A DNA stretch of 64,000 nt. Source: Chimaeribacter arupi (GTDB lineage: Bacteria > Pseudomonadota > Gammaproteobacteria > Enterobacterales > Enterobacteriaceae). The stretch lies in the NCBI RefSeq assembly GCF_002858805.1, contig NZ_PJZI01000003.1, positions 1 through 64,000 on the forward strand, given 5' to 3'. A program made the translations under genes and the position numbers. Shown here piece by piece: positions 28,752 through 39,082 of this stretch. The notes beneath the pieces were generated by a model that was not told the DNA's origin, made no database searches, and was given only the letters and a program-made list of their open reading frames with translations. Each line of letters starts with the position of its first letter. Position 1 is the stretch's first letter.

Positions 28752-29762
28752 ATGACTGCGTTAAATAAGAAAAGTATGCTCACTTATCTCAAAGAGGGCG
28801 GGATTTATGTGGTATTGCTGGTGCTGCTGGCAATTATTATTTTCCAGGACCCGACCTTTTTAAGTTTGATGAACCTGAGTAACATCCTGACCCAATCGTC
28901 AGTGCGTATTATTATCGCGCTGGGGGTGGCGGGGCTGATTGTGACCCAGGGGACTGACCTCTCTGCCGGCCGTCAGGTCGGGCTGGCGGCGGTGGTCGCG
29001 GCCACCATGCTGCAGGCGATGGACAACGTCAACAAGGTGTTCCCGGACATCGACACCATCCCCATCCCGCTGGTGATCCTCACGGTGTGTGTGGTGGGCG
29101 CGCTGATTGGCCTGCTTAACGGCATCATCATCGCCTACCTGAACGTGACGCCGTTTATCACCACCCTCGGCACCATGATCATCGTGTACGGCATCAACTC
29201 ACTCTATTACGATTTCGTGGGTGCCTCACCGATTGCCGGGTTTGACGCCGGGTTCTCGGCCTTTGCCCAGGGCTTTATCCGCCTCGGTGACTTCAAGCTC
29301 TCCTACATCACCTTCTACGCACTGATCGCCATCGTGTTTGTCTGGGTGCTGTGGAACAAAACCCGCTTCGGCAAAAACATCTTTGCCATCGGCGGTAACC
29401 CGGAAGCGGCCAAAGTCTCCGGTGTGAACGTGCCGCTGAACCTGATCATGATCTATGCGCTCTCCGGTGTGTTCTACGCCTTCGGCGGGTTGCTGGAAGC
29501 GGGCCGTATCGGCAGCGCCACCAACAACCTCGGCTTTATGTATGAGCTGGATGCGATTGCGGCCTGCGTGGTGGGCGGCGTGTCGTTCGCGGGTGGCGTC
29601 GGTACCGTGGCGGGCGTGGTGACCGGGGTGATCATCTTCACCGTGATCAACTACGGGCTGACCTACATCGGCGTGAACCCGTACTGGCAGTACATCATCA
29701 AGGGCGGCATCATTATCTTCGCCGTGGCGCTCGACTCGCTGAAATACGCGAAGAAGAAGTAA
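28752..29762 (+). CDS. mglC: Galactose/methyl-galactoside import permease MglC
   Basis: MglC is the membrane subunit of the galactose importer. With the ATG at 28752 it has 336 residues, the E. coli length; an upstream start at 28734 would add six. It has about ten helices and the conserved GTDLSAGRQVGLAA and GGNPEAAKVSGVNV loop that touches MglA. It is the last gene of the operon and is followed by a bidirectional terminator shared with sanA. Confidence 0.97.
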   Translation: MTALNKKSMLTYLKEGGIYVVLLVLLAIIIFQDPTFLSLMNLSNILTQSSVRIIIALGVAGLIVTQGTDLSAGRQVGLAAVVAATMLQAMDNVNKVFPDIDTIPIPLVILTVCVVGALIGLLNGIIIAYLNVTPFITTLGTMIIVYGINSLYYDFVGASPIAGFDAGFSAFAQGFIRLGDFKLSYITFYALIAIVFVWVLWNKTRFGKNIFAIGGNPEAAKVSGVNVPLNLIMIYALSGVFYAFGGLLEAGRIGSATNNLGFMYELDAIAACVVGGVSFAGGVGTVAGVVTGVIIFTVINYGLTYIGVNPYWQYIIKGGIIIFAVALDSLKYAKKK

Positions 29763-29786
29763 CCGGCAGCAGACAGCACTCAACAA

Positions 29787-29813
29787 AAAGGGCGACTACG
29801 GTCGCCCTTTTTT
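29787..29813. terminator. Bidirectional terminator mglC/sanA
   Basis: AAAGGGCGAC (29787-29796), loop TACG, GTCGCCCTTT (29801-29810), then further T to 29813. The A run on the left serves sanA and the T run on the right serves mglBAC. Confidence 0.92.
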
Positions 29814-29824
29814 GCGTCTGTGGA

Positions 29825-30787
<963 letters not shown>

Positions 30788-30872
30788 TTACCTGTTTGCC
30801 TGACGCAAGGCATGTCCCGTTTCCGCGCATGTTTCGCTGGGTTTTTCATCAGCTTGGGCAGGTAACGGGCAT

Positions 30873-30899
30873 AAAAAAGGCAAGGGGAGCCCCCTTGCC
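30873..30899 (-). terminator. Terminator of maeA
   Basis: On the minus strand GGCAAGGGG and CCCCTTGCC (30879-30887, 30891-30899) form a stem with a three-base loop, and the A run 30873-30878 gives the U tract. Confidence 0.9.
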
Positions 30900-30917
30900 G
30901 GTGTGGAATGCCGCGCC

Positions 30918-32615
30918 TCAGAACGAGGTGCGTTTGTAGCTGCGGTACTGCGGTTGCCAGAAGTTGTGCTCAATCGCCTTCGACAGCGCATCTTCGGAGG
31001 TGACCATCGCCACGCCGTGCAGTTGCGCCGCTTTGCCCACTTCCATCGCGATCACTTTGGACACGCCCTGAATGTCGTTGACGTCCGGCAGCAGCGAGCC
31101 TTCTCCTTCGGTCGCCAGCGGCGAGCAGTCAGCCAGCGCCCGGCTGGCGGCCATCAGCATACTGTCGGTGACGCGGGTGGCGCCGGAGGCGAGCACGCCC
31201 AGCCCGATGCCGGGGAAGATGTAGGAGTTGTTGCACTGGGCGATCGGGTAGACCTGATCTTTGTAATGCACCGGGGCAAACGGGCTGCCGGTCGCCACCA
31301 GCGCCGCACCGTCCGTCCATTTCAGGATATCTTCCGGGCGCGCTTCCACGCGGGAGGTCGGGTTGGAGAGCGGCATCACAATCGGGCGCGGGCAGTGGCG
31401 GTGCATTTCACGGATGATCTCTTCCGTGAACAGCCCCGGCTGGCCGGAGACCCCAATCAGGATGGTCGGCTTGGCGTTGCGCACCACGTCCATCAGCGAA
31501 ATGGCATCGCTGTTGACGTCCCATTCCAGCAGGTTTTCACTTTTCTGGATCAGTTTGGCCTGGAATTCCAGCAGGTTCGGCAGTTTGTCGGTCAGCAGGC
31601 CGAAACGGTCGATCATAAAGACTTTGGCGCGCGCCTCATCTTCGCTCAGCCCTTCCGATTTCATCTGGGCGATGATCTGCTCGGCGATGCCGCACCCGGC
31701 CGAACCGGCACCCAGGAAGGCCACGGTCTGGTCGCGCAGGCGGCAACCGGCGGCACGGCTGGCGGCGATCAGGCTGCCGAGGGTCACGGCGGCGGTGCCC
31801 TGGATGTCATCGTTGAAGCAGCAGATCTCGTCGCGGTAGCGGTTCAGCAGCGGCGTGGCGTTGGCCTGGGCAAAGTCCTCAAACTGCAATAGCACGTTCG
31901 GCCAGCGGCGTTTCACCGCCTGGATGAACATGTCCACAAACTCGCTGTACTCCTCGCCGGTGATGCGCGGGTGGCGCCAGCCCATGTAGAGCGGGTCATT
32001 CAGGCGCTGCGGGTTGTTGGTGCCGACATCCAGCACCACCGGCAGGGTGTAGGCCGGGCTGATGCCGCCGCAGGCGGTGTAGAGTGACAGCTTGCCGATC
32101 GGGATGCCCATGCCGCCGATGCCCTGATCGCCCAGCCCCAGGATGCGCTCGCCGTCGGTCACCACGATCACTTTCACATTCTGCTTGGTGGCGTTTTGCA
32201 GCATGTCGTCGATGTGGTCACGGTTCGGGTAGGAAAGGAAAATACCGCGCGCGCGGCGGTAGATGTCAGAGAAGTGCTCACAGGCCTGACCGACCGTCGG
32301 GGTGTAGATGATCGGCATCATCTCGCTCAGGTGGGCATCCAGCAGGCGGTAGAACAGGGTTTCGTTGGTGTCCTGGATATTGCGCAGGTAGATGTGCTTA
32401 TCAATATCGGTTTTGAAATCCTGGAACTGGCGCCAGGCACGCTCGGCCTGCTCTTCAATGGTTTCTACCGCCTCCGGCAACAGACCGTGCAGGTTGAAAT
32501 GGGTGCGCTCGTCCTCGGTAAAGGCGCTGCCTTTATTCAGCAGCGGAAATTCAAGCAGAATCGGGCCGGCATAAGGGATGTAAAGGGGGCGTTTGCTCTC
32601 GTATTCAAGTTCCAT
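30918..32615 (-). CDS. maeA: NAD-dependent malic enzyme
   Basis: MaeA decarboxylates malate to pyruvate with NAD+, linking the TCA cycle to gluconeogenesis. Using the ATG at 32615 gives 565 residues, equal to E. coli MaeA (SfcA). Motifs include [18 protein letters not shown], the catalytic tyrosine in IIYTPTVG, the metal-binding [10 protein letters not shown] and [12 protein letters not shown], and the nucleotide motif [11 protein letters not shown]. Five upstream codons (MKSRS) are less likely to be used. It stands as a single gene with its own terminator. Confidence 0.96.
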   Translation of the reverse strand: MELEYESKRPLYIPYAGPILLEFPLLNKGSAFTEDERTHFNLHGLLPEAVETIEEQAERAWRQFQDFKTDIDKHIYLRNIQDTNETLFYRLLDAHLSEMMPIIYTPTVGQACEHFSDIYRRARGIFLSYPNRDHIDDMLQNATKQNVKVIVVTDGERILGLGDQGIGGMGIPIGKLSLYTACGGISPAYTLPVVLDVGTNNPQRLNDPLYMGWRHPRITGEEYSEFVDMFIQAVKRRWPNVLLQFEDFAQANATPLLNRYRDEICCFNDDIQGTAAVTLGSLIAASRAAGCRLRDQTVAFLGAGSAGCGIAEQIIAQMKSEGLSEDEARAKVFMIDRFGLLTDKLPNLLEFQAKLIQKSENLLEWDVNSDAISLMDVVRNAKPTILIGVSGQPGLFTEEIIREMHRHCPRPIVMPLSNPTSRVEARPEDILKWTDGAALVATGSPFAPVHYKDQVYPIAQCNNSYIFPGIGLGVLASGATRVTDSMLMAASRALADCSPLATEGEGSLLPDVNDIQGVSKVIAMEVGKAAQLHGVAMVTSEDALSKAIEHNFWQPQYRSYKRTSF

Positions 32616-32818
32616 TGATCTACTCTTCACGGTCTGAGGTAAGGAATTTCTGCGCTGATCCTAAAAGATAATGCTGATATGTACAGCAATTGTTATCAGG
32701 CTTTGACAAAAAATCCGCGAACCGTGCATTAACTTACAGCAGGTTGTCCTTTTTAACAGAAAACGCGCAGCAGACCGGGAAGGAACGCCGGGGGCAGGGG
32801 AAAGCAAAAGGCGAAGAA

Positions 32819-32841
32819 GCCCGGCCGGGGCACGGCCGGGC
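32819..32841 (-). terminator. Terminator of cdd
   Basis: GCCCGGCCG (32819-32827) and CGGCCGGGC (32833-32841) form a perfect 9-bp stem with loop GGGCA just after the cdd stop on the minus strand; TTCTTCGCCTTTT follows. Confidence 0.7.
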
Positions 32842-32847
32842 AGAAGG

Positions 32848-33729
32848 TTAGACGTGTACCACAGTGAGATCGGTGCAGCCGAGTGCGGCCAGGGTGGCGC
32901 GGGTAGCGTCCGCCTGGGTCAGCAGCGCATCGCGGCGTTCAATCAGCACCGCACGGGTGATGGCATTGCAGTCACCCCCGGCCAGGTTCATCAGGTTCAG
33001 GGCGGCCTGCAATGGCGGCAGGCTGGGGTTAAAGGCGGCGTTCTCTGCGTAGCGGCCGGGGAAGATGCGTCCGTCAGCGCCTTCCAGCGCGATGCCGCTG
33101 TGCGACTGGCTGTACGGCGCGTGGCTCTGGTTGATGGCCGTCAGCGCATACTTCACCAGCGCATCGCCTTCGGCGCTGTAACCGTGATCGACCTGATCCA
33201 TCAGCAGGGTGAAGATCGCCAGATCGCGCGGGCCAAAGGCATCCGGCAAATAGTGGCCCAGGCGGGCAGCCGCGCGGCCCGGCAGATGGATGATTAAATC
33301 GGTGCCGCTGTTCAGCTCGTTCATAAACTGGCGGCAGTGGCCGCAGGGGGTGTAGTTCACCGTGATGGCGGTCAGCTCGCGCTCACCGCGCAGCCAGGCG
33401 TGGGTCACGGCCGACTGCTCTGCGTGCACGGTTTGTTGCAACGGCGTACCGGCAAACTCCATATTGGCACCGAAATACCAGTTACCACTGATGCCGCGGG
33501 CAATCGCCCCGACCAGAAAATGTGACACCGGCGTCAGGGCGCAGGCCGCGGCCAGCGGCAGCAATGCAAAGGCCAGCGCGTCTTCGTCCATGCCGCTCTC
33601 CTGCGCCAGTTTGTCTACCTCGGCCGCCGTCAGGAACGCCGGAAAATCATCATGGCGCAGCAGCGGCTCCAGGGCCGTGGCAAGCTCTATGGAGAGCGCG
33701 GAAAAGGCGGTATGAAATCGTGCATGCAT
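32848..33729 (-). CDS. cdd: Cytidine deaminase
   Basis: Cdd deaminates cytidine and deoxycytidine to uridine and deoxyuridine in pyrimidine salvage. The 293-residue protein is the large dimeric form with a catalytic N-terminal domain and a degenerate C-terminal copy. H102, E104, C129 and C132 (VHAEQ and PCGHC) are the zinc ligands and proton shuttle. The neighbours sanA and cdd are also close in E. coli, but here maeA is placed between them. A CRP site at the promoter agrees with the known CRP/CytR control. Confidence 0.97.
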   Translation of the reverse strand: MHARFHTAFSALSIELATALEPLLRHDDFPAFLTAAEVDKLAQESGMDEDALAFALLPLAAACALTPVSHFLVGAIARGISGNWYFGANMEFAGTPLQQTVHAEQSAVTHAWLRGERELTAITVNYTPCGHCRQFMNELNSGTDLIIHLPGRAAARLGHYLPDAFGPRDLAIFTLLMDQVDHGYSAEGDALVKYALTAINQSHAPYSQSHSGIALEGADGRIFPGRYAENAAFNPSLPPLQAALNLMNLAGGDCNAITRAVLIERRDALLTQADATRATLAALGCTDLTVVHV

Positions 33730-33763
33730 AGTCAGTCCATCTCATGACAAAGTTCGGCTGACC

Positions 33764-33806
33764 AATATAGGGAGCCGCAAAGGATTGCAATGTGATGCCT
33801 GTCACA
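33764..33806 (-). promoter_or_regulatory. CRP-dependent promoter of cdd
   Basis: TGTGATGCCTGTCACA (33791-33806) is a perfect CRP core. On the minus strand TATATT at 33769-33764 serves as -10, 32 bp away centre to centre, giving CRP at -41.5. A CytR site would be expected nearby; I cannot point to it. Confidence 0.85.
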
Positions 33807-33891
33807 CTATTGATGAAATCAGTGTAATCAAAGGCTGAAAATGAGAGATATCGCGCATCTTCAGGGGCAACGGCCAGCGCAGGGAAAGGGG

Positions 33892-33917
33892 AAAAAAATC
33901 CCCCACCAGGGTGGGGG
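33892..33917 (-). terminator. Terminator of artJ
   Basis: On the minus strand the stem CCCCCAC/GTGGGGG (33900-33906, 33911-33917) is followed by seven U from the A run 33892-33898. Confidence 0.92.
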
Positions 33918-33925
33918 AGAGGCGG

Positions 33926-34657
33926 TTACTGCGGGAACCACTTGTCGTTGATGGCTTTGTAGGTGCCGTCCGCTTTGATGGCGGTCAGCGCGCCGTTCAG
34001 CTTCTCCAGTAACGCGGTGTTATCCGGCCGCACCGCAATGCCGAGGCCAATGCCGAAGTATTGCGGGTCGGTGACGTGCTCACCCACGGCGGCCAGGTTC
34101 GGGTTATTTTTCAGCCATTCGTTCACCACCGCCGTATCACCGAATACCCCATCCAGACGGCCATTTTTCAGGTCAAGGATCGCATTCTGGTAGCTGTCAT
34201 AGGCCACGGTCGTGATTTCCGGGTGCTTCTCCTGCAGGTATTTCTGGTGCGTGGTGCCGTTTTCCATGCCGATGCGCTTGCCTTTCAGATCCGCCAGCGT
34301 CTTGTATTTGCCTTTCGGCGCAATCACCACTGCCGAGTTGGCGTAATAAGGTGCCGTGAAGGCCACCTGCTTCTGGCGCTCCGGGGTGATATCCATGCCG
34401 GAGATCACGGCATCGAAACGCTTGAATTTCAGCGCCGGGATCAGGCTGTCAAATGCCTGGTTGGTGAAGGTGCAGTTGGCCTGCAACTGTTTGCACAGTG
34501 CGTTGGCCAGATCGATATCAAACCCGACAATCTGGTTATTGGCATCCATGGATTCAAACGGCGGATAGGTTGCAGACGACGCAAAACGGATAGTATCAGC
34601 CGCGCCGGCAGTAAAGGCCACACCGGAGAGCAGGGCGGCAAGCAGCAATTTTTTCAT
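33926..34657 (-). CDS. artJ: L-arginine-binding periplasmic protein ArtJ
   Basis: ArtJ is the high-affinity arginine receptor of the Art importer. The 243-residue precursor has a signal peptide ending FTAGA before ADTIRF and is an SBP family 3 protein with PPFESMDANNQIVGFDIDLA and the ligand loop ISGMDITPERQKQVAF. It resembles E. coli ArtJ more than ArtI (ENGTTHQKY, WFPQ at the end). It has its own promoter region with an ARG box and its own terminator, separate from artPIQM by 239 bases, as in E. coli. Confidence 0.95.
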   Translation of the reverse strand: MKKLLLAALLSGVAFTAGAADTIRFASSATYPPFESMDANNQIVGFDIDLANALCKQLQANCTFTNQAFDSLIPALKFKRFDAVISGMDITPERQKQVAFTAPYYANSAVVIAPKGKYKTLADLKGKRIGMENGTTHQKYLQEKHPEITTVAYDSYQNAILDLKNGRLDGVFGDTAVVNEWLKNNPNLAAVGEHVTDPQYFGIGLGIAVRPDNTALLEKLNGALTAIKADGTYKAINDKWFPQ

Positions 34658-34762
34658 GGTGGCACTCCTTTATTGTTATCTGTTGGGTTCCCACGGAGCA
34701 GGGCGCAAGCGGGCGGAACGTGCCGGGCCACCCCTGCCGGGATACCCCTTACGCTGACATCA

Positions 34763-34780
34763 AATGAATTATTATGCAAT
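34763..34780. promoter_or_regulatory. ARG box of artJ
   Basis: AATGAATTATTATGCAAT matches the ArgR box TGAAT-N4-ATTCA with one mismatch in the fixed bases. It is 105 bp upstream of the artJ start. A second box at the usual 3-bp distance is weak. Confidence 0.65.
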
Positions 34781-34863
34781 AAATTCGCTTAAAAAATTAA
34801 ATAAGTGCGTGAATTTTGCACAGGGGGAGAGTCTGCAGGCGGGAAAACAGGGTTTGCGGGCCG

Positions 34864-34889
34864 AAAAAAAGGGGCGAACCGGTCGCCCC
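34864..34889 (-). terminator. Terminator of artPIQM
   Basis: GGGGCGA (34871-34877) and TCGCCCC (34883-34889) form the stem; the A run 34864-34870 gives seven U on the minus strand. Confidence 0.93.
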
Positions 34890-34896
34890 TGGGGAG

Positions 34897-35565
34897 TTAA
34901 TTGCGCTGTTCGAACCGCAGCGCCCGGCGTTCCACCAGCCGCATCAGCAGCGTCAGCAGGCCGTTGACGCAGAGATAAACGATGCCCGCTGCGCCAAACA
35001 CCATCACATCATAGGTGCGGCCATACAGCAGCTGGCTGTGGCCCATCACTTCCATTAGCGTAATGGTGTAGGCCAGCGACGTGCTTTTAAACACCAGCAC
35101 CACTTCGTTGGAGTATGAGGAGAGGGCGCGCTTGAAGGCAAACGGCAGCAGAATGCGCAGCGATTGCATCTTCGACATGCCCAGCGCCTCGCAGGATTGC
35201 CACTGCCCGGCCGGGATGGCCCGCACCGCGCCGTAAAACAGCTGGGTGGTGTAGGCGGCACTGTTCAGCGACAGCGCCAGCACCGCGCAGAGCCACGGCT
35301 GGGAGAGCAGGCTCCAGAGCCAAGGATAGTGCTGGATGGACGGGAACTGCCCCGGCCCGTAGTAAATCAGGAAGATCTGTACCAGCAGCGGCGTGCCGGT
35401 AAACAGCGTGATGTAGACCCGCACCAGTGGGCTTAACACCGCCGTTTTCAAAGACAGCACCAGGGTAAACAGCAGGGAGAGCACCAGCGCGGCAATCAGC
35501 GACGCCACCGTGAGCGTCAGGCTGGTGTGCAACCCCTTGAGGATCTCAGGTAAATACTCAAGCAT
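34897..35565 (-). CDS. artM: Arginine ABC transporter permease ArtM
   Basis: ArtM is one of two membrane subunits of the arginine importer. The 222-residue protein is a HisM-type polar amino-acid permease with about five helices, LTVASLIAALVLSL near the start, GTPLLVQIFLIYYG, and the EAA loop SCEALGMSKMQSLRILLP. Its ATG overlaps the artQ stop by one base (TGATG), so translation is coupled. It closes the artPIQM operon. Confidence 0.95.
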   Translation of the reverse strand: MLEYLPEILKGLHTSLTLTVASLIAALVLSLLFTLVLSLKTAVLSPLVRVYITLFTGTPLLVQIFLIYYGPGQFPSIQHYPWLWSLLSQPWLCAVLALSLNSAAYTTQLFYGAVRAIPAGQWQSCEALGMSKMQSLRILLPFAFKRALSSYSNEVVLVFKSTSLAYTITLMEVMGHSQLLYGRTYDVMVFGAAGIVYLCVNGLLTLLMRLVERRALRFEQRN

Positions 35566-36281
35566 CAGTGCGGCCTCTGCTCAAAACGGGTGGTGCGTTG
35601 TTCAATGCGCCGCAGGATAAACTGGCTGAACAGGGTCACAACCAAATAGATCGCCGCGGCAATCAGGTACCAGTTAAACGGCTCCTGCGTGCGGGTGGCG
35701 ATGCTTTTGGTCTGCAACATCAGGTCATTGACGCTGATCAGTGACACCAGCGCGGTGTCTTTGAGCAGTACCAGCCACTGGTTGCCGAGGCCGGGCAGCG
35801 CATGCCGCCACATCTGCGGCATCACCAGCCGGAAGAAGATCGCAGACTTGCTCATGCCGAGCGCCTGGCCCGACTCCCGCTGGCCGTGCGGCACCGCTTT
35901 CAGCGCGCCGCGCAGCGTCTGCGAGGCGTAGGCGGCATACAACAGCGCCAGCGCCACCACCCCGCACAGGAACGGGCTGACCTCAAAGTTCTCAATCGGC
36001 AATTGCACCGGCACCTGGAACAGGAAGAGGTTGAGCGTGAAGCCGTCTGACAGCATCAGCAGCAGCTGCGAGGAGCCGAAGTAGATAAACAGCACCACCA
36101 GGATTTCCGGCAGCCCGCGCAGCAGCGTCACCAGCCCGGTGCCGAGCCAGCTGACCGCGCGCCAGCGTGCCGATTCCCAGACGGCAAACAGCATCGCCAG
36201 CGCCAGCCCGAGCAGCAGTGCGCAAAGTGCCAGGCCGACGGTCATCCCGGCGGCACTGAGTAACGGTTGGAATTCAGTCAT
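35565..36281 (-). CDS. artQ: Arginine ABC transporter permease ArtQ
   Basis: ArtQ is the partner permease of ArtM. The 238 residues show about five helices, [19 protein letters not shown], and the EAA loop [21 protein letters not shown]. It starts nine bases after artI ends and overlaps artM. Confidence 0.95.
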   Translation of the reverse strand: MTEFQPLLSAAGMTVGLALCALLLGLALAMLFAVWESARWRAVSWLGTGLVTLLRGLPEILVVLFIYFGSSQLLLMLSDGFTLNLFLFQVPVQLPIENFEVSPFLCGVVALALLYAAYASQTLRGALKAVPHGQRESGQALGMSKSAIFFRLVMPQMWRHALPGLGNQWLVLLKDTALVSLISVNDLMLQTKSIATRTQEPFNWYLIAAAIYLVVTLFSQFILRRIEQRTTRFEQRPH

Positions 36282-36290
36282 CGCGGCAGA

Positions 36291-37022
36291 TTACTGCGTG
36301 AACCATTTCTGGTAGAGGGTCTGGTAGGTGCCGTCCTGTTTCACTTTCGCCAGTGCGGCGTCCAGTTTGGTCAGCAGCTCGGTATTTTGCTGGCGTACGG
36401 CGATGCCGAGGCCGGTGCCGAAGTAGGCGGCGTCGGTGACTTTATCCCCTACTGCGCCCAGGTTCGGGTTCTGTTTCAGCCACTCATTCACCACCGCCGT
36501 GTCACCGAATACCGCGTCCAGGCGGCCGTTTTTCAGGTCCAGCACCGCGTTCTGGTAGCTGTCATACGGCACCGGGGTAATTTCCGGGTGTTTCTCGGTC
36601 AGGAATTTCTGGTGGGTCGAGCCGTTCTGCATACCTACGCGCTTGCCTTTCAGCGCTGCAAGGTCCGCGAACTTGCCTTTCTGGGCGATGAATAATGCAG
36701 AGTTGTCATAATAAGGTTTGGTGAACGCCACCTGCTTAAGCCGCTCCGGCGTGATGTCCATACCGGAGATCACCGCGTCAAACCGGCGGAATTTCAGGCT
36801 TGGGATCAGGCTGTCAAACGCCTGGTTGGTGAAGGTGCAGTTAGCCTGCATCTCCTGGCAGAGCGCTTTGGCCAGATCGATATCAAAGCCCTGCATGGTG
36901 TTGTTGGCATCCATGAATTCAAACGGCGGGTAGGAGGCTTCGGTGGCGAAGCGGATGTTGTCCGCCGCAGTGGCAGAGAGGCTGAGGCCCGCGAGCACCG
37001 CGGCGAATAAGACGTTTTTCAT
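36291..37022 (-). CDS. artI: Arginine/basic amino-acid-binding periplasmic protein ArtI
   Basis: ArtI is the second periplasmic receptor of the Art system, encoded inside the operon. The 243-residue precursor has a signal peptide ending LSATA before ADNIRF. It is closely similar to ArtJ over its whole length (TNQAFDSLIPSLKFRRFDAVISGMDITPER), indicating an old duplication. In E. coli ArtI does not bind arginine strongly, so its ligand here is not certain. Confidence 0.94.
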   Translation of the reverse strand: MKNVLFAAVLAGLSLSATAADNIRFATEASYPPFEFMDANNTMQGFDIDLAKALCQEMQANCTFTNQAFDSLIPSLKFRRFDAVISGMDITPERLKQVAFTKPYYDNSALFIAQKGKFADLAALKGKRVGMQNGSTHQKFLTEKHPEITPVPYDSYQNAVLDLKNGRLDAVFGDTAVVNEWLKQNPNLGAVGDKVTDAAYFGTGLGIAVRQQNTELLTKLDAALAKVKQDGTYQTLYQKWFTQ

Positions 37023-37040
37023 GGCAAACTCCGGACAATC

Positions 37041-37769
37041 CTAGTGGGAAAGATAACTGGCAAACGCGCTGGTTTGCGGCTGTGTAAAGCGGCCGGCATC
37101 ACCCTGTTCCACGATGCGGCCATTCTCCATGTACACCACGCGGCTGGCGGTCTTGCGTGCCACTTCCACCTCGTGGGTCACGATCACCTGCGTGATGCCG
37201 GTTCCGGCCAGCTCACGGATGATATTCACGACTTGTGCGGTAATCGCCGGGTCAAGGGCGGCGGTCGGTTCGTCAAACAGCAGCACCTGCGGCTCCATCA
37301 TCAGCGCACGGGCGATCGCCACCCGCTGTTGCTGGCCGCCGGAAAGGTGCAGCGGGAAGCGGTCGGCGTAGTCATTCAGCCGCAGCCGGTCGAGCAGTTT
37401 CTGCGCCCGCGCCATCGCGTCCGCTTTGCTCAGCCCCAGCACCCGGCAGGGCGCTTCAATCAGGTTTTGTACCACCGTCAGGTGCGGCCAGAGATTGTAT
37501 TGCTGGAACACCATGCCGACGTTCTGGCGCAGTTCACGGATCGCCTTTTCGCCCGGCGCACGGGCAAAATCAAACTGGTTGCCGGCAATCTGGAGCTGGC
37601 CGGCGCGCGGCATCTCCAGCAGGTTGAGCACCCGCAGCAGCGAACTCTTACCGGCACCGCTCGGCCCGAGCAGCACCAGCGTCTCTCCGGCCGGGCACGA
37701 GAGCGTGATGTCGAACAGCGCCTGATGCGCGCCGTAAAAGCAGTTAATGCCGTTAAGTTGAATACTCAT
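37041..37769 (-). CDS. artP: Arginine ABC transporter ATP-binding protein ArtP
   Basis: ArtP drives arginine uptake. The 242-residue ATPase has Walker [10 protein letters not shown] near residue 36, a Q-loop in [14 protein letters not shown], signature LSGGQQQR, Walker [12 protein letters not shown] and the switch histidine in VIVTHE. It is the first gene of artPIQM, 18 bases ahead of artI. ArgR boxes in front of it predict repression by arginine. Confidence 0.96.
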   Translation of the reverse strand: MSIQLNGINCFYGAHQALFDITLSCPAGETLVLLGPSGAGKSSLLRVLNLLEMPRAGQLQIAGNQFDFARAPGEKAIRELRQNVGMVFQQYNLWPHLTVVQNLIEAPCRVLGLSKADAMARAQKLLDRLRLNDYADRFPLHLSGGQQQRVAIARALMMEPQVLLFDEPTAALDPAITAQVVNIIRELAGTGITQVIVTHEVEVARKTASRVVYMENGRIVEQGDAGRFTQPQTSAFASYLSH

Positions 37770-37813
37770 GCGCTGAATCTGAATAGCAATTGATGCCGCA
37801 AATGTTAACTTCC

Positions 37814-37852
37814 ACAGAATAGTTATGCAATCATTGTGCGTTAAAATTTATT
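37814..37852. promoter_or_regulatory. Tandem ARG boxes upstream of artP
   Basis: Read on the minus strand, ATTGCATAACTATTCTGT (37831-37814) and AATAAATTTTAACGCACA (37852-37835) resemble the 18-bp ArgR box. They differ from the fixed bases TGAAT-N4-ATTCA at two and three positions, and are separated by exactly 3 bp, the arrangement used by the ArgR hexamer. Confidence 0.65.
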
Positions 37853-38036
37853 TATCACCCTGGAGGGCGGGGAGGCGCAGCACAAGATGCGGTATTGCCG
37901 GACGGCTGGGGGCATTTGTCGCCCTGCTGCCATTTAGGGTAGCGAATTTGCTTGTTTTGCGCGAAATGTGAACGGAAACCGGACATGCCGCGCAAAATCA
38001 ATTCATTAGCGACCCAAACAGTGCAGGGCGTCTGGA

Positions 38037-38624
38037 TCAGCGGTTCTCCAGCACCTGCCGCAGTGTGCCGCTGGAGGCGAATTCCCACGGCCCCAGGTAG
38101 CGGATGTCATCCACTGTCCAGCACTGACCTTCACGGATCATCAGGATTTCATCCTGCCATTGGGTGGCGGTGTCACTGCCGGGCTTCTGGTTGACCAGGT
38201 TGACGCGCAGCGGGATGTTGCGGGCGTCGCGGTTCGGGATGGTGGACGCGGTGGCGACGGCGGCATCGGTCGGGCCGTCAAACAGGCTGGAGAAGAGGTC
38301 GCCATCGCTGAAGCCGGTGTTTTCATTCGGCGTGGCGGCCACATCCACCCGTTTGCCCTGGCCCGCCTCGCGCAGCGCGGTATAGAGCGCATTGCTCAGG
38401 TAAGGGCGGTAGGCGTCCAGCGCGGTGGCGGAGGGAATGCCGTTACTGCGCTGGCGGATGCGTAAATCATAGAATTTCTGGGCGACCTCGTCCGGCCCGC
38501 CCTCCACACAGGCGGCCGCGTGGCTGCCGTTCTCCTGGGGCTGGAAAGCCGGTTCAACGGGCGTAGTACAGGCGCTCAGTAACAGGGCCAGCGGCAACAC
38601 AGCGGCGATCATGTTATTTTTCAT
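38037..38624 (-). CDS. ybjP: Lipoprotein YbjP
   Basis: This 195-residue lipoprotein has a signal peptide with lipobox LLSAC (cysteine 19) and continues TTPVEPAF. The segments CVEGGPDEVAQKFYDLRI, ASTIPNRDARNIPLRVNL, EGQCWTVDDIRYLG and GTLRQVLENR match E. coli YbjP, with an insertion in the middle. It probably lies in the outer membrane, as residue two of the mature protein is not aspartate. The function is unknown. It is divergent from ybjQ and lies upstream of art, as in E. coli. Confidence 0.92.
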   Translation of the reverse strand: MKNNMIAAVLPLALLLSACTTPVEPAFQPQENGSHAAACVEGGPDEVAQKFYDLRIRQRSNGIPSATALDAYRPYLSNALYTALREAGQGKRVDVAATPNENTGFSDGDLFSSLFDGPTDAAVATASTIPNRDARNIPLRVNLVNQKPGSDTATQWQDEILMIREGQCWTVDDIRYLGPWEFASSGTLRQVLENR

Positions 38625-38750
38625 TTCATTACCTTATTGAACGTTTCTGCCATGAACTCTTTAGCTTAGTATAAATGTGATTTTCACTGCTGCATGGTTT
38701 CTGGCTGCGGAGCCGGGTGCCTGCCGCTTTCCCTGCTTAAGGAGTGCATG

Positions 38751-39080
38751 ATGCAATTTTCAACCACCCCCTCACTGGAAGGCTTTACCATCACGGAATA
38801 CAGCGGCGTCGTGACCGGCGAGGCGATTCTGGGTGCCAATATTTTCCGCGATTTCTTTGCCGGTGTGCGGGACATCGTCGGCGGCCGCTCGGGCGCGTAC
38901 GAAAAAGAGTTGCGCAAAGCGCGCCAGATTGCCTTCCGCGAGCTGGAGCAGCAGGCCAAAGAGCTGGGTGCCAACGCGGTGGTCGGTATCGACATCGACT
39001 ATGAAACGGTGGGCAAAGACAGCAGTATGCTGATGGTCAGCGTGACCGGCACGGCGGTGAAGGTGGCGCGCGGCGCGTGA
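38751..39080 (+). CDS. ybjQ: YbjQ-family (DUF74) protein
   Basis: This 109-residue cytoplasmic protein belongs to UPF0145. It shows [35 protein letters not shown] and [16 protein letters not shown]. Family members form pentamers with a heavy-metal-binding-like fold; no activity is established. The start at 38751 has AAGGAG at 38739-38744, and the earlier in-frame ATG at 38748 is one codon upstream. The stop is two bases before the amiD ATG. Confidence 0.93.
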   Translation: MQFSTTPSLEGFTITEYSGVVTGEAILGANIFRDFFAGVRDIVGGRSGAYEKELRKARQIAFRELEQQAKELGANAVVGIDIDYETVGKDSSMLMVSVTGTAVKVARGA

Positions 39081-39082
39081 TA

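Noticed and set aside
34897-34920. GTTCGAACC near 34905 as a tRNA T-arm
   Set aside because: It lies inside the end of artM, and no acceptor or anticodon stem can be paired around it.
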